A DNA stretch of 64,000 nucleotides from Streptomyces sp. NBC_01353 (GCF_036237275.1 NZ_CP108352.1:6820001-6884000), one strand, 5' to 3'. Shown: positions 50,117 to 59,597, numbered from the stretch's first letter. The notes: generated by a model not told the origin, from the sequence alone. Numbers and translations are program-made.

Positions 50117-50641
50117 TCAGCGGGCGAGCCGGCGCAGCGCGGCGACCGCGCGGGCGGCGATCTCCCCGGGGGAGCCGGAGACGTCGACGGCGACACCCGC
50201 CTCGTCGCCCTGCAGCGGCTGCAGGGCGGCGAACTGGGAATCGAGCAGCGCGGTCGGCATGAAGTGCCCCTTGCGCTCGTTCATCCGCCTCTCGATCAGC
50301 TCGCGGTCGCCGGTCAGATGGAGGAAGACCACGCCCGGGGCGGCCGCCCGCAGCCGGTCCCGGTAGATCCGCTTCAGGGCGGAGCTGCTCACCACCCCGC
50401 CGTTCCCTTCACGGCCGTGCGCCCACTCGCCGATCGCGTCGAGCCAAGGGCCGCGGTCCGCGTCGTCCAGCGGGATGCCGGCCGACATCTTGGCGACGTT
50501 CGCCGCCGGGTGGAAGTCGTCGCCCTCGGCGTAGGGGACTCCAAGGGCGTCCGCGACCAGCGGACCGATGGTCGTCTTGCCGGTGCCGGCGACGCCCATC
50601 ACGACGACGACCTGGGGGACCGTCGGGGAGGTGGTGCTCAT
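50117..50641 (-). CDS. gntK: Gluconokinase
   Basis: 174 residues from ATG 50641. Walker A VMGVAGTGKTTIG, then GDDFHPAANVAKMSAGIPLDD-x-DRGPWL and the lid region HLTGDRELIERRMNERKGHFM, are diagnostic. Phosphorylates gluconate to 6-phosphogluconate, feeding the pentose phosphate pathway. First gene of the kinase/permease operon; divergent from the FCD regulator. Confidence 0.95.
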   Translation of the reverse strand: MSTTSPTVPQVVVVMGVAGTGKTTIGPLVADALGVPYAEGDDFHPAANVAKMSAGIPLDDADRGPWLDAIGEWAHGREGNGGVVSSSALKRIYRDRLRAAAPGVVFLHLTGDRELIERRMNERKGHFMPTALLDSQFAALQPLQGDEAGVAVDVSGSPGEIAARAVAALRRLAR

Positions 50642-50723
50642 GGGGTGGTGCCTCGCTGTCTTCTGCGACATCGATTCCGTCGCGCTCATGAAACCCATTG
50701 GGTACGACGTATTCAAGAGCCTG

Positions 50724-50737
50724 TGACATTAAAGTCA
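50724..50737. promoter_or_regulatory. Palindrome in gntK/gntR divergent promoter
   Basis: TGACATTAAAGTCA, symmetric as TGAC-w-TTAA-w-GTCA; AT-rich centre. Likely operator of the adjacent FCD-type GntR regulator. Confidence 0.6.
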
Positions 50738-50780
50738 TACTTTTAGTTCTCGATCTTGGTGCCCGCGTAGGCTGACCCCC

Positions 50781-51482
50781 ATGACGACACCGGCCCAGGG
50801 GCTCCATCCACACGTCCTCGCCACCCTGGGCCTGGCGATCACCGCGGGGGAGTACCCGCCCGGCAGCGTGCTGCGCACCGACGAGCTCGCCCAGCGCTTC
50901 GACGTCTCCCGCACGGTCGTGCGCGAGGTCGTCCGCGTCCTGGAATCCATGCACCTGGTCGAGTCCCGCCGCCGCGTCGGCGTGATCGTCCTGCCGACGG
51001 CGCAGTGGAACGTGTACGACCCCCAGGTCATCCGCTGGCGCCTGGCCGGCGCCGACCGGCCCCGCCAGCTGCGCTCGCTCACCGTGCTGCGCTCCGCCGT
51101 CGAACCGGTCGCCGCCGGGCTCGCCGCCGTCCACGCCACCCCCGAGCAGTGCCGCGAGCTGACCGAGCAGGCGCTCGGCATGGTCGCCACCTCGCGCGGC
51201 CGGCAGCTGGAGGCGTACCTCGTCCACGACATCGCCTTCCATCGGGTCGTCCTCAACGCCTCCGGCAACGAGATGTTCGCCCGCCTCGGCGACGTGGTCG
51301 CCGAGGTGCTCACCGGCCGTACGCACCACCAGGTGATGTTCGAGGACCCCGACCCGGCCGCCGTCACCCTCCACGTCCAGGTCGCCGAGGCGGTGCGGGA
51401 GAGGGACGCGGCCCGAGCCGAGGAACTCACCCGCCAGATCGCGGTCGGCGCACTTAAGGAACTGGACGTTCTCGCGCCGTAA
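50781..51482 (+). CDS. gntR: GntR/FadR-family regulator (FCD domain), probable gluconate repressor
   Basis: 233 residues. The N-terminal winged helix (LGLAITAGEYPPGSVLRTDE, LAQRFDVSRTVVREVVRVLE) is followed by an all-helical FCD ligand domain (VLRSAVEPVAAGLAAVHATP, HDIAFHRVVLNASGNEMFAR, then HHQVMFEDP) with the metal-binding His/Asp pattern. Position divergent from gntK-gntP and a palindrome between them make a gluconate/6-phosphogluconate response likely. Confidence 0.9.
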   Translation: MTTPAQGLHPHVLATLGLAITAGEYPPGSVLRTDELAQRFDVSRTVVREVVRVLESMHLVESRRRVGVIVLPTAQWNVYDPQVIRWRLAGADRPRQLRSLTVLRSAVEPVAAGLAAVHATPEQCRELTEQALGMVATSRGRQLEAYLVHDIAFHRVVLNASGNEMFARLGDVVAEVLTGRTHHQVMFEDPDPAAVTLHVQVAEAVRERDAARAEELTRQIAVGALKELDVLAP

Positions 51483-51675
51483 ACCCTGCCGATCCCAGGC
51501 ATTCGGCCTGTAGGAACCTCAGAAGTAGCTCAAATAAGGGCGTTCAGTGACATTGGCCACTGCTGAAATCCCGCCTTGCCGTGACGATGTGCGCTGGCCG
51601 TGAGAGCCGTGGACGACCTCCACGCGCGCGGCCGGGTACCGCACAGACCCTCCCCTCACGAAGGCGAACAACTCC

Positions 51676-53145
51676 ATGAGTGACCGCACCCTCCCTGCGG
51701 CCGACACGCTGTCCGCCACGCCACCGGCGACGGCATCCGGGGCGTCCCCCCACGTAGACGCCGGCGACGCCGGGTACCGCAAGGACCTCAAGTCCCGGCA
51801 CATCAACATGATCGCCGTCGGCGGCGCGATCGGCACCGGCCTCTTCCTCGGCGCCGGTGGCCGCATGGCCAACGCCGGACCCTCTCTCTTCATCGCGTAC
51901 GCGGTCTGCGGCGTCTTCGCCTTCTTCGTGGTGCGGGCCCTCGGCGAGCTGGTCCTCTACCGCCCCTCCTCCGGAGCCTTCGTCTCCTACGCCCGTGAGT
52001 TCATGGGCGAGAAGGGCGCCTACACGGCCGGCTGGCTCTACTTCCTCAACTGGTCGACCACCGCCATCGCGGACATCACCGCGGCCGCGACCTACGCCCA
52101 CTTCTGGGCCATGTTCAGCGACGTCCCGCAGTGGATCCTCGCCCTGATCGCCCTCGCGGTCGTCCTCGCCGCCAACCTCATCTCGGTGAAGTACTTCGGC
52201 GAGATGGAGTTCTGGTTCGCGATCATCAAGGTCGGCGCCCTCGTCGCCTTCATGCTGATCGGCATCTTCCTGATCGTGACCTCGCACGAGGTCGGCGGCC
52301 ACACCCCGGGCCTGTCCACCATCACGGACAACGGCGGCATCTTCCCCAGCGGTGTCATGCCGATGTTGCTGCTGATCCAGGGTGTCGTCTTCGCGTACGC
52401 CTCCGTCGAGCTGTGCGGCGTCGCCGCCGGTGAGACCGAGAACCCCGAGAAGATCATGCCGAAGGCGATCAACTCGATCATGTGGCGCGTGGGCCTCTTC
52501 TACGTCGGCTCCGTCGTCCTCCTCGCGCTGCTCCTGCCGTACACCGCGTACTCCGGCGACCAGAGCCCCTTCGTCACGGTCTTCGACAAGCTGGGCATCC
52601 CCGGCGCCGCCGGCGTGATGAACCTGGTCGTCCTCACCGCCGCGCTCTCCAGCCTGAACTCGGGTCTCTACTCCACCGGCCGGATCCTGCGCTCCATGTC
52701 GCTGGCGGGCTCCGCTCCCAAGTTCACCGGCGTCATGAACAAGGGCGGCGTGCCCTACGGCGGCATCCTGCTGACCGCCGCCTTCGGTGTCCTCGGTGTC
52801 GGCCTGAACTACCTCATGCCCGGCGAGGCCTTCGAGCTCGTCCTGAACTTCGCCTCCATCGGCATCATCGGCACCTGGGCCATGATCATGGTCTGCTCGC
52901 TGCTCTTCGTGAACCGCTCCAAGGAAGGCCGGGTCACCCGTCCCGGCTACCAGCTGCCCTGGGCCCCGTACACCCAGATCGTCACGCTGGTCTTCCTCGG
53001 CTCGGTCCTCGTCCTGATGTGGATGGACGGTGGCATCAGCCGCACCACCGTGAACTGCCTCCCGCTGATCGGGCTCCTGCTCGTCGGCGGCTGGTTCCTG
53101 GTGCGCAAGCGGGTCCGCGCGACCGCCGCCACGTTCAAGGACTGA
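51676..53145 (+). CDS. Amino-acid permease (APC superfamily, asparagine/GABA permease-like)
   Basis: 489 residues, twelve hydrophobic helices after a ~35-residue hydrophilic N-terminus. DLKSRHINMIAVGGAIGTGL, FLGAGGRMANAGPSLFIAYA, the GELVLYRPSSGAFVSYAREF segment and EKIMPKAINSIMWRVG match the AAT family (AnsP, GabP, CycA). Imports an amino acid by proton symport; the exact substrate is not deducible. Monocistronic, ends in a strong terminator. Confidence 0.9.
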   Translation: MSDRTLPAADTLSATPPATASGASPHVDAGDAGYRKDLKSRHINMIAVGGAIGTGLFLGAGGRMANAGPSLFIAYAVCGVFAFFVVRALGELVLYRPSSGAFVSYAREFMGEKGAYTAGWLYFLNWSTTAIADITAAATYAHFWAMFSDVPQWILALIALAVVLAANLISVKYFGEMEFWFAIIKVGALVAFMLIGIFLIVTSHEVGGHTPGLSTITDNGGIFPSGVMPMLLLIQGVVFAYASVELCGVAAGETENPEKIMPKAINSIMWRVGLFYVGSVVLLALLLPYTAYSGDQSPFVTVFDKLGIPGAAGVMNLVVLTAALSSLNSGLYSTGRILRSMSLAGSAPKFTGVMNKGGVPYGGILLTAAFGVLGVGLNYLMPGEAFELVLNFASIGIIGTWAMIMVCSLLFVNRSKEGRVTRPGYQLPWAPYTQIVTLVFLGSVLVLMWMDGGISRTTVNCLPLIGLLLVGGWFLVRKRVRATAATFKD

Positions 53146-53190
53146 CGGCTCCCACCGCGTACGCCCCCACCTACACCCCCCACGGGTGAA

Positions 53191-53223
53191 GAGACCCCCG
53201 CAGGCAGAACCTGCGGGGGTCTC
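53191..53223 (+). terminator. Terminator after amino-acid permease gene
   Basis: 14-bp perfect stem (GAGACCCCCGCAGG, 53191-53204; complement 53210-53223), 5-base loop, then GCCCTTT. Confidence 0.85.
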
Positions 53224-53280
53224 GCCCTTTGTCAGGAGATAGTGGTACCCAAGAGCCTTACCGAGGAAGGGAAGTACCCG

Positions 53281-54369
53281 ATGGCGCAGCAGGTCCAGGG
53301 GGTCGTCGCCCCCGGCAGGAACGAACCCGTGCGGGTGGAGACGATCGTGATTCCCGACCCCGGCCCCGGCGAGGCCGTGGTGAAGATCCAGGCGTGCGGG
53401 GTCTGCCATACCGACCTCCACTACAAACAGGGTGCCATCAACGACGAGTTCCCCTTCCTCCTCGGCCACGAGGCGGCGGGCATCGTCGAGTCGGTCGGCG
53501 CGGGCGTCACCGACGTGGCCCCCGGGGACTTCGTCATCCTCAACTGGCGTGCCGTGTGCGGCGCCTGCCGGGCCTGTCTGCGCGGCCGCCCCCAGTACTG
53601 CTTCGACACCCACAACGCCCGGCAGAAGATGACGCTGGCCTCCACCGGCCAGGAACTCTCCCCGGCCCTGGGGATCGGCGCGTTCGCCGAGAAGACCCTG
53701 GTCGCCGCCGGCCAGTGCACCAAGGTCGACCCGTCCGTCGCCCCCGAAGTCGCCGGACTCCTCGGCTGCGGCGTCATGGCCGGCATCGGCGCTGCCATCA
53801 ACACCGGCAACGTCGGCCGAGGCGACACCGTCGCCGTCATCGGCTGCGGCGGCGTCGGCGACGCGGCCGTCGTCGGCTCCCGCCTCGCCGGCGCGGCGAG
53901 GATCATCGCCGTCGACATCGACGACCGCAAGCTGGAGACCGCGCGGGCGATGGGCGCCACCCACACCGTCAACTCCCGCTCCACCGACCCGGTCGAGGCC
54001 GTCCGCGAGCTCACCGGAGGTTTCGGCGCCGACGTGGTCATCGAGGCCGTCGGCCGCCCGGAGACGTACAAGCAGGCGTTCTACGCCCGCGACCTCGCCG
54101 GAACCGTCGTCCTCGTCGGCGTCCCCACCCCCGAGATGCGGCTCGAACTCCCGCTCCTGGACGTCTTCGGCCGTGGCGGCGCGCTCAAGTCCTCCTGGTA
54201 CGGCGACTGTCTGCCCTCCCGCGACTTCCCGATGCTCATCGACCTGCACCAGCAGGGCCGCATCGACCTCGCCGCCTTCGTCACCGAGACCATCGGCCTC
54301 GGCGACATCGAGAAGGCCTTCGCCCGGATGCACGAGGGCGACGTCCTGCGTTCGGTGGTGGTCCTCTGA
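53281..54369 (+). CDS. S-(hydroxymethyl)mycothiol dehydrogenase
   Basis: 362 residues from ATG 53281 (preceded by GGAAGGGAA). [20 protein letters not shown], zinc ligands in [13 protein letters not shown] and LGHEAAG, the [20 protein letters not shown] structural-zinc loop and [14 protein letters not shown] identify the mycothiol-dependent formaldehyde dehydrogenase (MscR/AdhE2 type). It oxidises the formaldehyde-mycothiol adduct to S-formylmycothiol. The stop overlaps the start of a hydrolase gene (TGATG), a pair seen in mycothiol-producing bacteria. Confidence 0.94.
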   Translation: MAQQVQGVVAPGRNEPVRVETIVIPDPGPGEAVVKIQACGVCHTDLHYKQGAINDEFPFLLGHEAAGIVESVGAGVTDVAPGDFVILNWRAVCGACRACLRGRPQYCFDTHNARQKMTLASTGQELSPALGIGAFAEKTLVAAGQCTKVDPSVAPEVAGLLGCGVMAGIGAAINTGNVGRGDTVAVIGCGGVGDAAVVGSRLAGAARIIAVDIDDRKLETARAMGATHTVNSRSTDPVEAVRELTGGFGADVVIEAVGRPETYKQAFYARDLAGTVVLVGVPTPEMRLELPLLDVFGRGGALKSSWYGDCLPSRDFPMLIDLHQQGRIDLAAFVTETIGLGDIEKAFARMHEGDVLRSVVVL

Positions 54370-54998
54370 TGGCGGCACGTATCGACCACCTGGTCACCTC
54401 CGGCACCTTCAGCCTCGACGGCGGCACCTGGGACGTCGACAACAACGTCTGGATCGTGGGTGACGACACGGAGGCGATCGTCATCGACGCCGCCCACGAC
54501 GCCGCCGCCATCCTCGCCGCGCTCGACGGCCGCACCCTGCGCGCGATCATCTGCACCCACGCCCACAACGACCACATCGACGCGGCCCCGGCCCTGGCCG
54601 CCGCCACCGGCGCCCGGATCCTGCTCCACCCCGACGACCAGCCGCTCTGGAAGCAGACCCACCCCGACCACACCCCCGACGGCGAACTCGCCGACGGTCA
54701 GATCCTCACCATCGCCGGTACGGACCTCAAGGTCCTGCACACGCCCGGTCACGCGCCCGGAGCAGTCTGCCTCCACGCCCCCGACCTGGGCACCGTCTTC
54801 ACCGGCGACACTCTGTTCCAGGGCGGCCCCGGTGCGACGGGCCGGTCCTTCTCCCACTTCCCCACGATCGTCGACTCGATCCGCGACCGGCTGCTGACCC
54901 TCCCACCGGAGACGGTCGTCCGCACCGGCCACGGCGACACCACCACGATCGGCGCCGAGGCCCCGCACCTGGAGGAGTGGATCAGCCGAGGCCACTGA
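54369..54998 (+). CDS. MBL-fold hydrolase of the mycothiol formaldehyde pathway
   Basis: 209 residues. The metal site THAHNDHIDAAP, His in HTPGHAPGAVCLH, Asp in FTGDTLFQGG and the final RTGHGDTTTIG are complete, glyoxalase II-like. Coupled to the mycothiol dehydrogenase gene, so it probably hydrolyses S-formylmycothiol to formate and mycothiol. It overlaps the convergent pseudouridine synthase gene by 17 bp. Confidence 0.9.
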   Translation: MAARIDHLVTSGTFSLDGGTWDVDNNVWIVGDDTEAIVIDAAHDAAAILAALDGRTLRAIICTHAHNDHIDAAPALAAATGARILLHPDDQPLWKQTHPDHTPDGELADGQILTIAGTDLKVLHTPGHAPGAVCLHAPDLGTVFTGDTLFQGGPGATGRSFSHFPTIVDSIRDRLLTLPPETVVRTGHGDTTTIGAEAPHLEEWISRGH

Positions 54999-55908
54999 GC
55001 CGCAGCCGGCTCTCGAACCTCAACGGCGTGCCCGAGAACGGGTCGGTGAACTCCAGCGTCCGCGCGAGCAGTTGCAGCGGACGCCCGAAGTCCTCCGGCC
55101 CGTCCTCGCGCACCACTGGATAGACCGGATCGTGCAGGATCGGCAGTCCCAGCGCGTTCATGTGCACCCGCAGCTGATGGGTGCGCCCGGTCGCCGGCAG
55201 CAGCCGGTAGCGCCCGAGCCCCTCCCGGTGCTCGACCAGCTCTATCCGGCTCTCGGCGTTCGGCTCGCCCGGCTCCTCCCGGGCGGCCATCACCCCGCGC
55301 TCCTTCACGATCCGGCTCCGCACCGTCACGGGCAGCACGACCGCCGGGTCGTACGGCGCCACCGCCTCGTACTCCTTGCCGACCGACCGGTCCCGGAACA
55401 GCGTCTGGTACGCCCCCCGGTCCCCGGGCCGCACGACGAACAGCACTAGGCCGGCCGTCAGCCGGTCGAGCCGGTGCGCGGGCTGCAACGTGGGCAGCCC
55501 CAGCTCCCGCCGCAGCCGAGCGAGCGCCGTCTCGGTCACATGCCGCCCGCGGGGCATCGTCGCCAGGAAGTGCGGCTTGTCGACGACCAGGATCCGCTCG
55601 TCCCGATGCACGACCCCGATCTCGAAGGGCACCCGCTCCTCCGCCGGAAAGTCCCGGTGGAACCAGAGATACAGCCCGGCGGTGTACGGCTCCTCCCCGT
55701 CCAAGGGCCCGTCCGTGCCCACGAACCGCCCGCCCGCGAGCATCTCCTCGACCCGCGCGATCCCGACGGCACCCCCGAAGCGGTCCCGCAGATGATCCCC
55801 GACGGTCGTCCAGGCGCCATCGGGATCCTCCGGCAGCCGTACACGTGCCGGATCGATGCCGTCGCGCTGGGGGAGCGGCGCCACCGGAGCCTTCGTTCTG
55901 CGTCTCAC
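54982..55908 (-). CDS. RluA-family RNA pseudouridine synthase
   Basis: 308 residues. The catalytic motif is HRLDRLTAGL (Asp nucleophile), with DERILVVDKPHFLATMPRG, LFRDRSVGKEYEAV and GRTHQLRVHMNALGLPI in order. It lacks a clear N-terminal S4 domain. Modifies uridines in rRNA or tRNA; the target site cannot be predicted. Single gene, convergent and overlapping with the MBL hydrolase. Confidence 0.92.
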   Translation of the reverse strand: MRRRTKAPVAPLPQRDGIDPARVRLPEDPDGAWTTVGDHLRDRFGGAVGIARVEEMLAGGRFVGTDGPLDGEEPYTAGLYLWFHRDFPAEERVPFEIGVVHRDERILVVDKPHFLATMPRGRHVTETALARLRRELGLPTLQPAHRLDRLTAGLVLFVVRPGDRGAYQTLFRDRSVGKEYEAVAPYDPAVVLPVTVRSRIVKERGVMAAREEPGEPNAESRIELVEHREGLGRYRLLPATGRTHQLRVHMNALGLPILHDPVYPVVREDGPEDFGRPLQLLARTLEFTDPFSGTPLRFESRLRLSGLG

Positions 55909-56059
55909 CGCACCACGGTAACCACCCCTCTACGCCTCCCTACGCCCACAGCCGCGCACCCACCTCGGCCCAACTGCGTAGAGCGAGCCCGCCTTCACTC
56001 CGCGTAGCGACCTCCGCGCGAGGGAAGGAGCACACTGCCGCTGACACCTAGGGGGCCGC

Positions 56060-56512
56060 ATGGAACCGCTCGCCGTGGGCGCAGTCGTCACACTGATCGC
56101 CCGCTACGCCGAACACCTCGCCGGCGCCGTGGTCGACTCCGCCGTCGCCGACCGGCTGCGCCGCCTCTGGGACAGCGTGACCGCCCGCTTCAGCGGCGAC
56201 CCGGTCGCCGAAGGCGCCCTGCGCCGCCTCCAGGGCCAGCCCGACAACGCCAACCGGCGCGGCGCGGTGGAGGACCACCTCCAGGAACTGGCCGAGAACG
56301 ACCCAGAGTTCGCCCGCTCCCTCGCCGCACTCCTGCGCGAGGCGGCCGACGCGGACGGCGACTCCGGCACCGTGCGGATCGACGACGCGGGCGCCGTCAC
56401 CCTGGACGGCTCCGTCGTCGAGATCCGCGGCGGCTCCATCGCGGCGGGCCGGGACGTGAAGGTCGACGGACCGCACATCCCGGCGGCCCGACCCTCCGTC
56501 GAGAACGGCTGA
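56060..56512 (+). CDS. Hypothetical protein with C-terminal beta-repeat tail
   Basis: 150 residues, no recognised domain. The first ~95 residues are predicted mostly helical (AVVTLIARYAEHLAGAVVDS, RLRRLWDSVTARF, LQELAENDPEFARSLAALLR). A short beta-rich tail follows (GAVTLDGSVVEIRGGSIAAG, RDVKVDG). Tails of the form G-x-I-x-AGRDV occur in actinobacterial proteins near signalling or conflict-type ATPases, but nothing of that kind is adjacent. ATG 56060 follows a GGGGG-rich leader. Stands alone upstream of the tRNA terminator. Confidence 0.6.
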   Translation: MEPLAVGAVVTLIARYAEHLAGAVVDSAVADRLRRLWDSVTARFSGDPVAEGALRRLQGQPDNANRRGAVEDHLQELAENDPEFARSLAALLREAADADGDSGTVRIDDAGAVTLDGSVVEIRGGSIAAGRDVKVDGPHIPAARPSVENG

Positions 56513-56577
56513 CCGATGTGGGGGTCCGGGCGCCGGCGTCACGGCCGCCGACCTCCGGGAGTACGCGGGGAACGCCG

Positions 56578-56610
56578 AAGTCCCCGTCGAGAAGATCTCG
56601 ACGGGGACTT
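56578..56610 (-). terminator. Terminator downstream of tRNA-Leu
   Basis: 14-bp perfect stem AAGTCCCCGTCGAG (56578-56591) / complement (56597-56610) with a 5-base loop, 5 bp from the tRNA 3' end on the minus strand. Confidence 0.8.
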
Positions 56611-56614
56611 CGTG

Positions 56615-56702
56615 TGGTGTCCGAGGGGGGACTTGAACCCCCACGCCCGATAAAGGGCACTAGCACCTCAAGCTAGCGCGTCTGCCATTCCGCCACCCGG
56701 AC
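56615..56702 (-). tRNA. tRNA-Leu (anticodon GAG)
   Basis: Class II tRNA of 88 nt including an encoded CCA. Acceptor GTCCGGG pairs with CTCGGAC (one G-T). The anticodon stem CTAGC/GCTAG encloses loop TTGAGGT, giving anticodon GAG. There is a long variable arm (GTGCCCTTTATCGGGCG region) as expected for leucine, and a T-loop GTTCAAGTC. Decodes CUC/CUU. Confidence 0.96.
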
Positions 56703-56909
56703 AAGGTGTCTGTCTTTCCGGCCGCTCGGCCGTTCCGACGTGGAAAACCATAGCAAACATTCGGAGTGGCCGATCACCACCCCGTTCCGGCCGGAACCAT
56801 GTGACAGCCGCATGTCGGCCGAGGGCCGCCCTTGGGTCCCGGGCCCCCGCGCGGGAGGATGGGGGCGACCACCAGCAAGCACGTGGGGCACGTAGTGGGA
56901 GGAAGCAGC

Positions 56910-58235
56910 GTGAGTGAGTCGAACACGGCCCGGAGCGTCACCGGTGAAGACGAGGTCGTCGACCTCTGTCGCGACCTCATCCGCATCGACACCAGCAACT
57001 ACGGCGACCACTCCGGCCCCGGCGAGCGGGCGGCGGCGGAGTACGTCGCAGAGAAGCTCGCGGAGGTCGGGCTCGAGCCGAAGATCATCGAGTCGCACAA
57101 GGGGCGGGCCTCCACCGTCGCCCGCATCGAGGGCGAGGACCCCTCCCGGCCGGCCCTGCTCATCCACGGCCACACCGACGTCGTACCGGCCAACGCCGAG
57201 GACTGGACCCACCACCCCTTCTCCGGCGAGGTCGCCGACGGCTGCGTCTGGGGCCGGGGCGCGGTCGACATGAAGGACATGGACGCGATGACCCTCGCGG
57301 TCGTCCGGGACCGGATGCGCAGCGGCCGCAAGCCTCCGCGCGACATCGTCCTCGCCTTCCTCGCCGACGAGGAGGCGGGCGGCACCTACGGCGCCCGGCA
57401 CCTGGTCGACCACCACCGGGACCTCTTCGACGGGGTGACGGAGGCGATCGGCGAGGTCGGTGGCTTCTCCTTCACCGTCAACGAGAACCTGCGGCTCTAC
57501 CTGGTCGAGACGGCCCAGAAGGGCATGCACTGGATGCGGCTGACCGTCGAGGGCACCGCCGGCCACGGCTCGATGACCAACAACGACAACGCGATCACCG
57601 AGCTCTGCGAGGCCGTCGGCCGGCTCGGGCGCCACCAGTGGCCGGTCAGGGTGACCAAGACCGTACGGTCCTTCCTCGACGAGCTCTCGGACGCCCTGGG
57701 CACCCCGCTCGACCCCGAGGACATGGAGGCCACGCTCGCCAAGCTCGGCGGCATCGCCAAGATGGTCGGCGCGACGCTGCGCAACTCCGCCGCCCCGACC
57801 ATGCTCGGCGCCGGGTACAAGGTCAACGTCATCCCGGGCCAGGCCACGGCGCACGTCGACGGACGGTTCCTGCCGGGTCACGAGGAGGAGTTCCTGGCCG
57901 ATCTCGACCGGATCCTCGGGCCACGGGTCAAGCGCGAGGACGTGCACGGGGACAAGGCCCTGGAGACCAGCTTCGACGGCGACCTCGTCGACGCGATGCA
58001 GCTGGCCCTCAAGGCGGAGGACCCGATCGCCCGTGCCGTGCCGTACATGCTCTCCGGCGGCACCGACGCCAAGTCCTTCGACGACCTCGGGATCCGCTGC
58101 TTCGGCTTCGCGCCGCTCAAGCTGCCGCCGGAGCTGGACTTCGCCGGGATGTTCCACGGCGTGGACGAGCGCGTTCCGGTCGACGGACTGAAGTTCGGTG
58201 TCCGTGTCCTCGACCGGTTCATCGACGCCTCCTGA
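56910..58235 (+). CDS. M20-family metallopeptidase/deacylase
   Basis: 441 residues from GTG 56910 (GGAGGA seven bases upstream). Zinc-site motifs are in order: IHGHTDVVPA, GRGAVDMKDMDAM, LADEEAGGTYG, EVGGFSF and TDAKSFDDLGI; the lid domain starts near GTAGHGSM. A di-zinc exopeptidase or amidohydrolase of the M20/M25/M40 group, cytoplasmic. Substrate undetermined; commonly annotated as dipeptidase or acetylornithine-deacetylase-like. Confidence 0.91.
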   Translation: MSESNTARSVTGEDEVVDLCRDLIRIDTSNYGDHSGPGERAAAEYVAEKLAEVGLEPKIIESHKGRASTVARIEGEDPSRPALLIHGHTDVVPANAEDWTHHPFSGEVADGCVWGRGAVDMKDMDAMTLAVVRDRMRSGRKPPRDIVLAFLADEEAGGTYGARHLVDHHRDLFDGVTEAIGEVGGFSFTVNENLRLYLVETAQKGMHWMRLTVEGTAGHGSMTNNDNAITELCEAVGRLGRHQWPVRVTKTVRSFLDELSDALGTPLDPEDMEATLAKLGGIAKMVGATLRNSAAPTMLGAGYKVNVIPGQATAHVDGRFLPGHEEEFLADLDRILGPRVKREDVHGDKALETSFDGDLVDAMQLALKAEDPIARAVPYMLSGGTDAKSFDDLGIRCFGFAPLKLPPELDFAGMFHGVDERVPVDGLKFGVRVLDRFIDAS

Positions 58236-58401
58236 GCCGCCCTCCCGTCACGCTTTCCGCGGTGCCTTCCGATATTCGGCCGCGCGTACGCATGTGACCG
58301 GAAAGAGTGAATGCGCTCATAGGCTCGTAGCCCCAATACCTCCTCCTCGTTACAGGTGGTGCGGTCCGCGGCTGGGATCGCATTGCCAACAAGGAGGAAT
58401 A

Positions 58402-58635
58402 ATGATCAAGAAGGTCGTCGCTGCTGCGGCTGCCACCGGCGGTCTCGTTCTCGCGGGTGCGGGCATGGCCGTTGCCGACTCGGGTGCCCAGGGTGCCGCC
58501 ATCGGTTCCCCTGGCGTGCTCTCGGGCAACGTCGTCCAGGTGCCGGTTCACGTCCCCGTGAACGTGTGCGGCAACACGGTCTCCGTGATCGGGCTGCTGA
58601 ACCCCACCTTCGGCAACACCTGCATCAACGCCTGA
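58402..58635 (+). CDS. Short chaplin (ChpH-like)
   Basis: 77 residues, preceded by a perfect AAGGAGG. Signal peptide to AVA, then a single chaplin domain: [20 protein letters not shown], then VCGNTVSVIGLLNPTFGNTC with the two conserved Cys. Short chaplins assemble into amyloid fibrils on aerial hyphae and spores and lower surface tension. Adjacent long chaplin at 58809 is the usual partner. Confidence 0.95.
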   Translation: MIKKVVAAAAATGGLVLAGAGMAVADSGAQGAAIGSPGVLSGNVVQVPVHVPVNVCGNTVSVIGLLNPTFGNTCINA

Positions 58636-58669
58636 CGTTGTGCCTCGACCCGTGAGGGTCTGAGCCAGT

Positions 58670-58706
58670 CCGGCCCCGGAGTGCGTGCCATGCACTCCGG
58701 GGCCGG
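58670..58706 (+). terminator. Hairpin terminator between chaplin genes
   Basis: 15-bp perfect stem (58670-58684 with 58692-58706) and a 7-base loop. Confidence 0.75.
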
Positions 58707-58808
58707 TGGGCATTTCCGCCCCGGGCGTCGTGCCCGGTGGCCCTCTTCTTCCACAGCTCGGCGGCTCCGAAGCTCGGAAGGCAGAAGCCGAGAAGGCAGG
58801 GAACAACT

Positions 58809-59546
58809 ATGCGACAGGTCACGCGCAAAGGCCTGATCACCATTGTGGCTGCGGGCGGCGTCATCGCCCTCGGCGGTGGTTATGCGAATGCTGATTCGGG
58901 TGCGAACGGCAAGGCCTCGAATTCCCCGGGCGTCGCGTCCGGAAACACCGTCCAGGTGCCGGTTCACGTTCCGGTGAACGCCTGCGGAAACACCATCAGT
59001 GTCATCGGGTTGATCAACCCGGCGTTTGGCAACACGTGCGCCAACGTCTCGAAGCCGGGCCGTGGCGACTCCTCGGCCGAGGGTGGCACCAGCAACTCGC
59101 CGGGTGTCGGTTCCGGCAACACCGTGCAGGTGCCGGTCGACGTCCCGGTCAATGCGTGCGGCAACAGCGTCACGGTCATCGGCGGCCTCAACCCGACGTT
59201 CGGCAACGGGTGCGGCAACGGCGTCGAGCCCACGCACCCGGGGAACCCTGGGAATCCCGGCAACCCCGGGAACCCTGGAAACCCTGGGAATCCGGGCAAC
59301 CCCGGTAACCCGGGTACGCCCGGCAACCCCGGGACTCCTGGCAACCCCGGTGACTCGGGCGAGCCCGGCGGCCCCGGTACGCCGAACGGGCCGAACACGC
59401 CCGGTACGCGCACCATCACGCAGCCTCAGGCCTCCGAGGAGCTGGCAGAGACCGGTTCGGGTCCGCTCGGGATGATCGTCCCGGCCGGTGCCGGTCTGCT
59501 GCTCGCCGGCTCGCTGCTCTACCGCCGCGCCCGCCGCTCCGCCTAG
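58809..59546 (+). CDS. Long chaplin with two chaplin domains, collagen-like stalk and LAETG sorting signal
   Basis: 245 residues from ATG 58809. Signal peptide, chaplin domain 1 (residues ~30-80), chaplin domain 2 (~90-140), each with the paired Cys and a [14 protein letters not shown] core. Then a stalk of about nine G-N-P plus several G-T-P triplets (residues ~145-200), a Gln/Glu-rich spacer, LAETG, a hydrophobic helix and RRARRSA. Long chaplins are fixed to peptidoglycan by class E sortases and anchor short chaplins. The class F sortase at 10 kb is not expected to serve it. Confidence 0.93.
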   Translation: MRQVTRKGLITIVAAGGVIALGGGYANADSGANGKASNSPGVASGNTVQVPVHVPVNACGNTISVIGLINPAFGNTCANVSKPGRGDSSAEGGTSNSPGVGSGNTVQVPVDVPVNACGNSVTVIGGLNPTFGNGCGNGVEPTHPGNPGNPGNPGNPGNPGNPGNPGNPGTPGNPGTPGNPGDSGEPGGPGTPNGPNTPGTRTITQPQASEELAETGSGPLGMIVPAGAGLLLAGSLLYRRARRSA

Positions 59547-59565
59547 GACGGCCGCGCGACGCAAC

Positions 59566-59590
59566 AGGGGCCCCGCACGGCGGGGCCCCT
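59566..59590. terminator. Terminator between long chaplin and DUF5703 genes
   Basis: 10-bp stem AGGGGCCCCG (59566-59575) / CGGGGCCCCT (59581-59590), 5-base loop, followed by TTCT; between convergent genes. Confidence 0.75.
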
Positions 59591-59597
59591 TCTCATG

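Noticed and set aside
58236-58401. BldN-type promoter before the short chaplin
   Set aside because: Expected in this family, but I could not find a convincing -35/-10 pair matching the published consensus.
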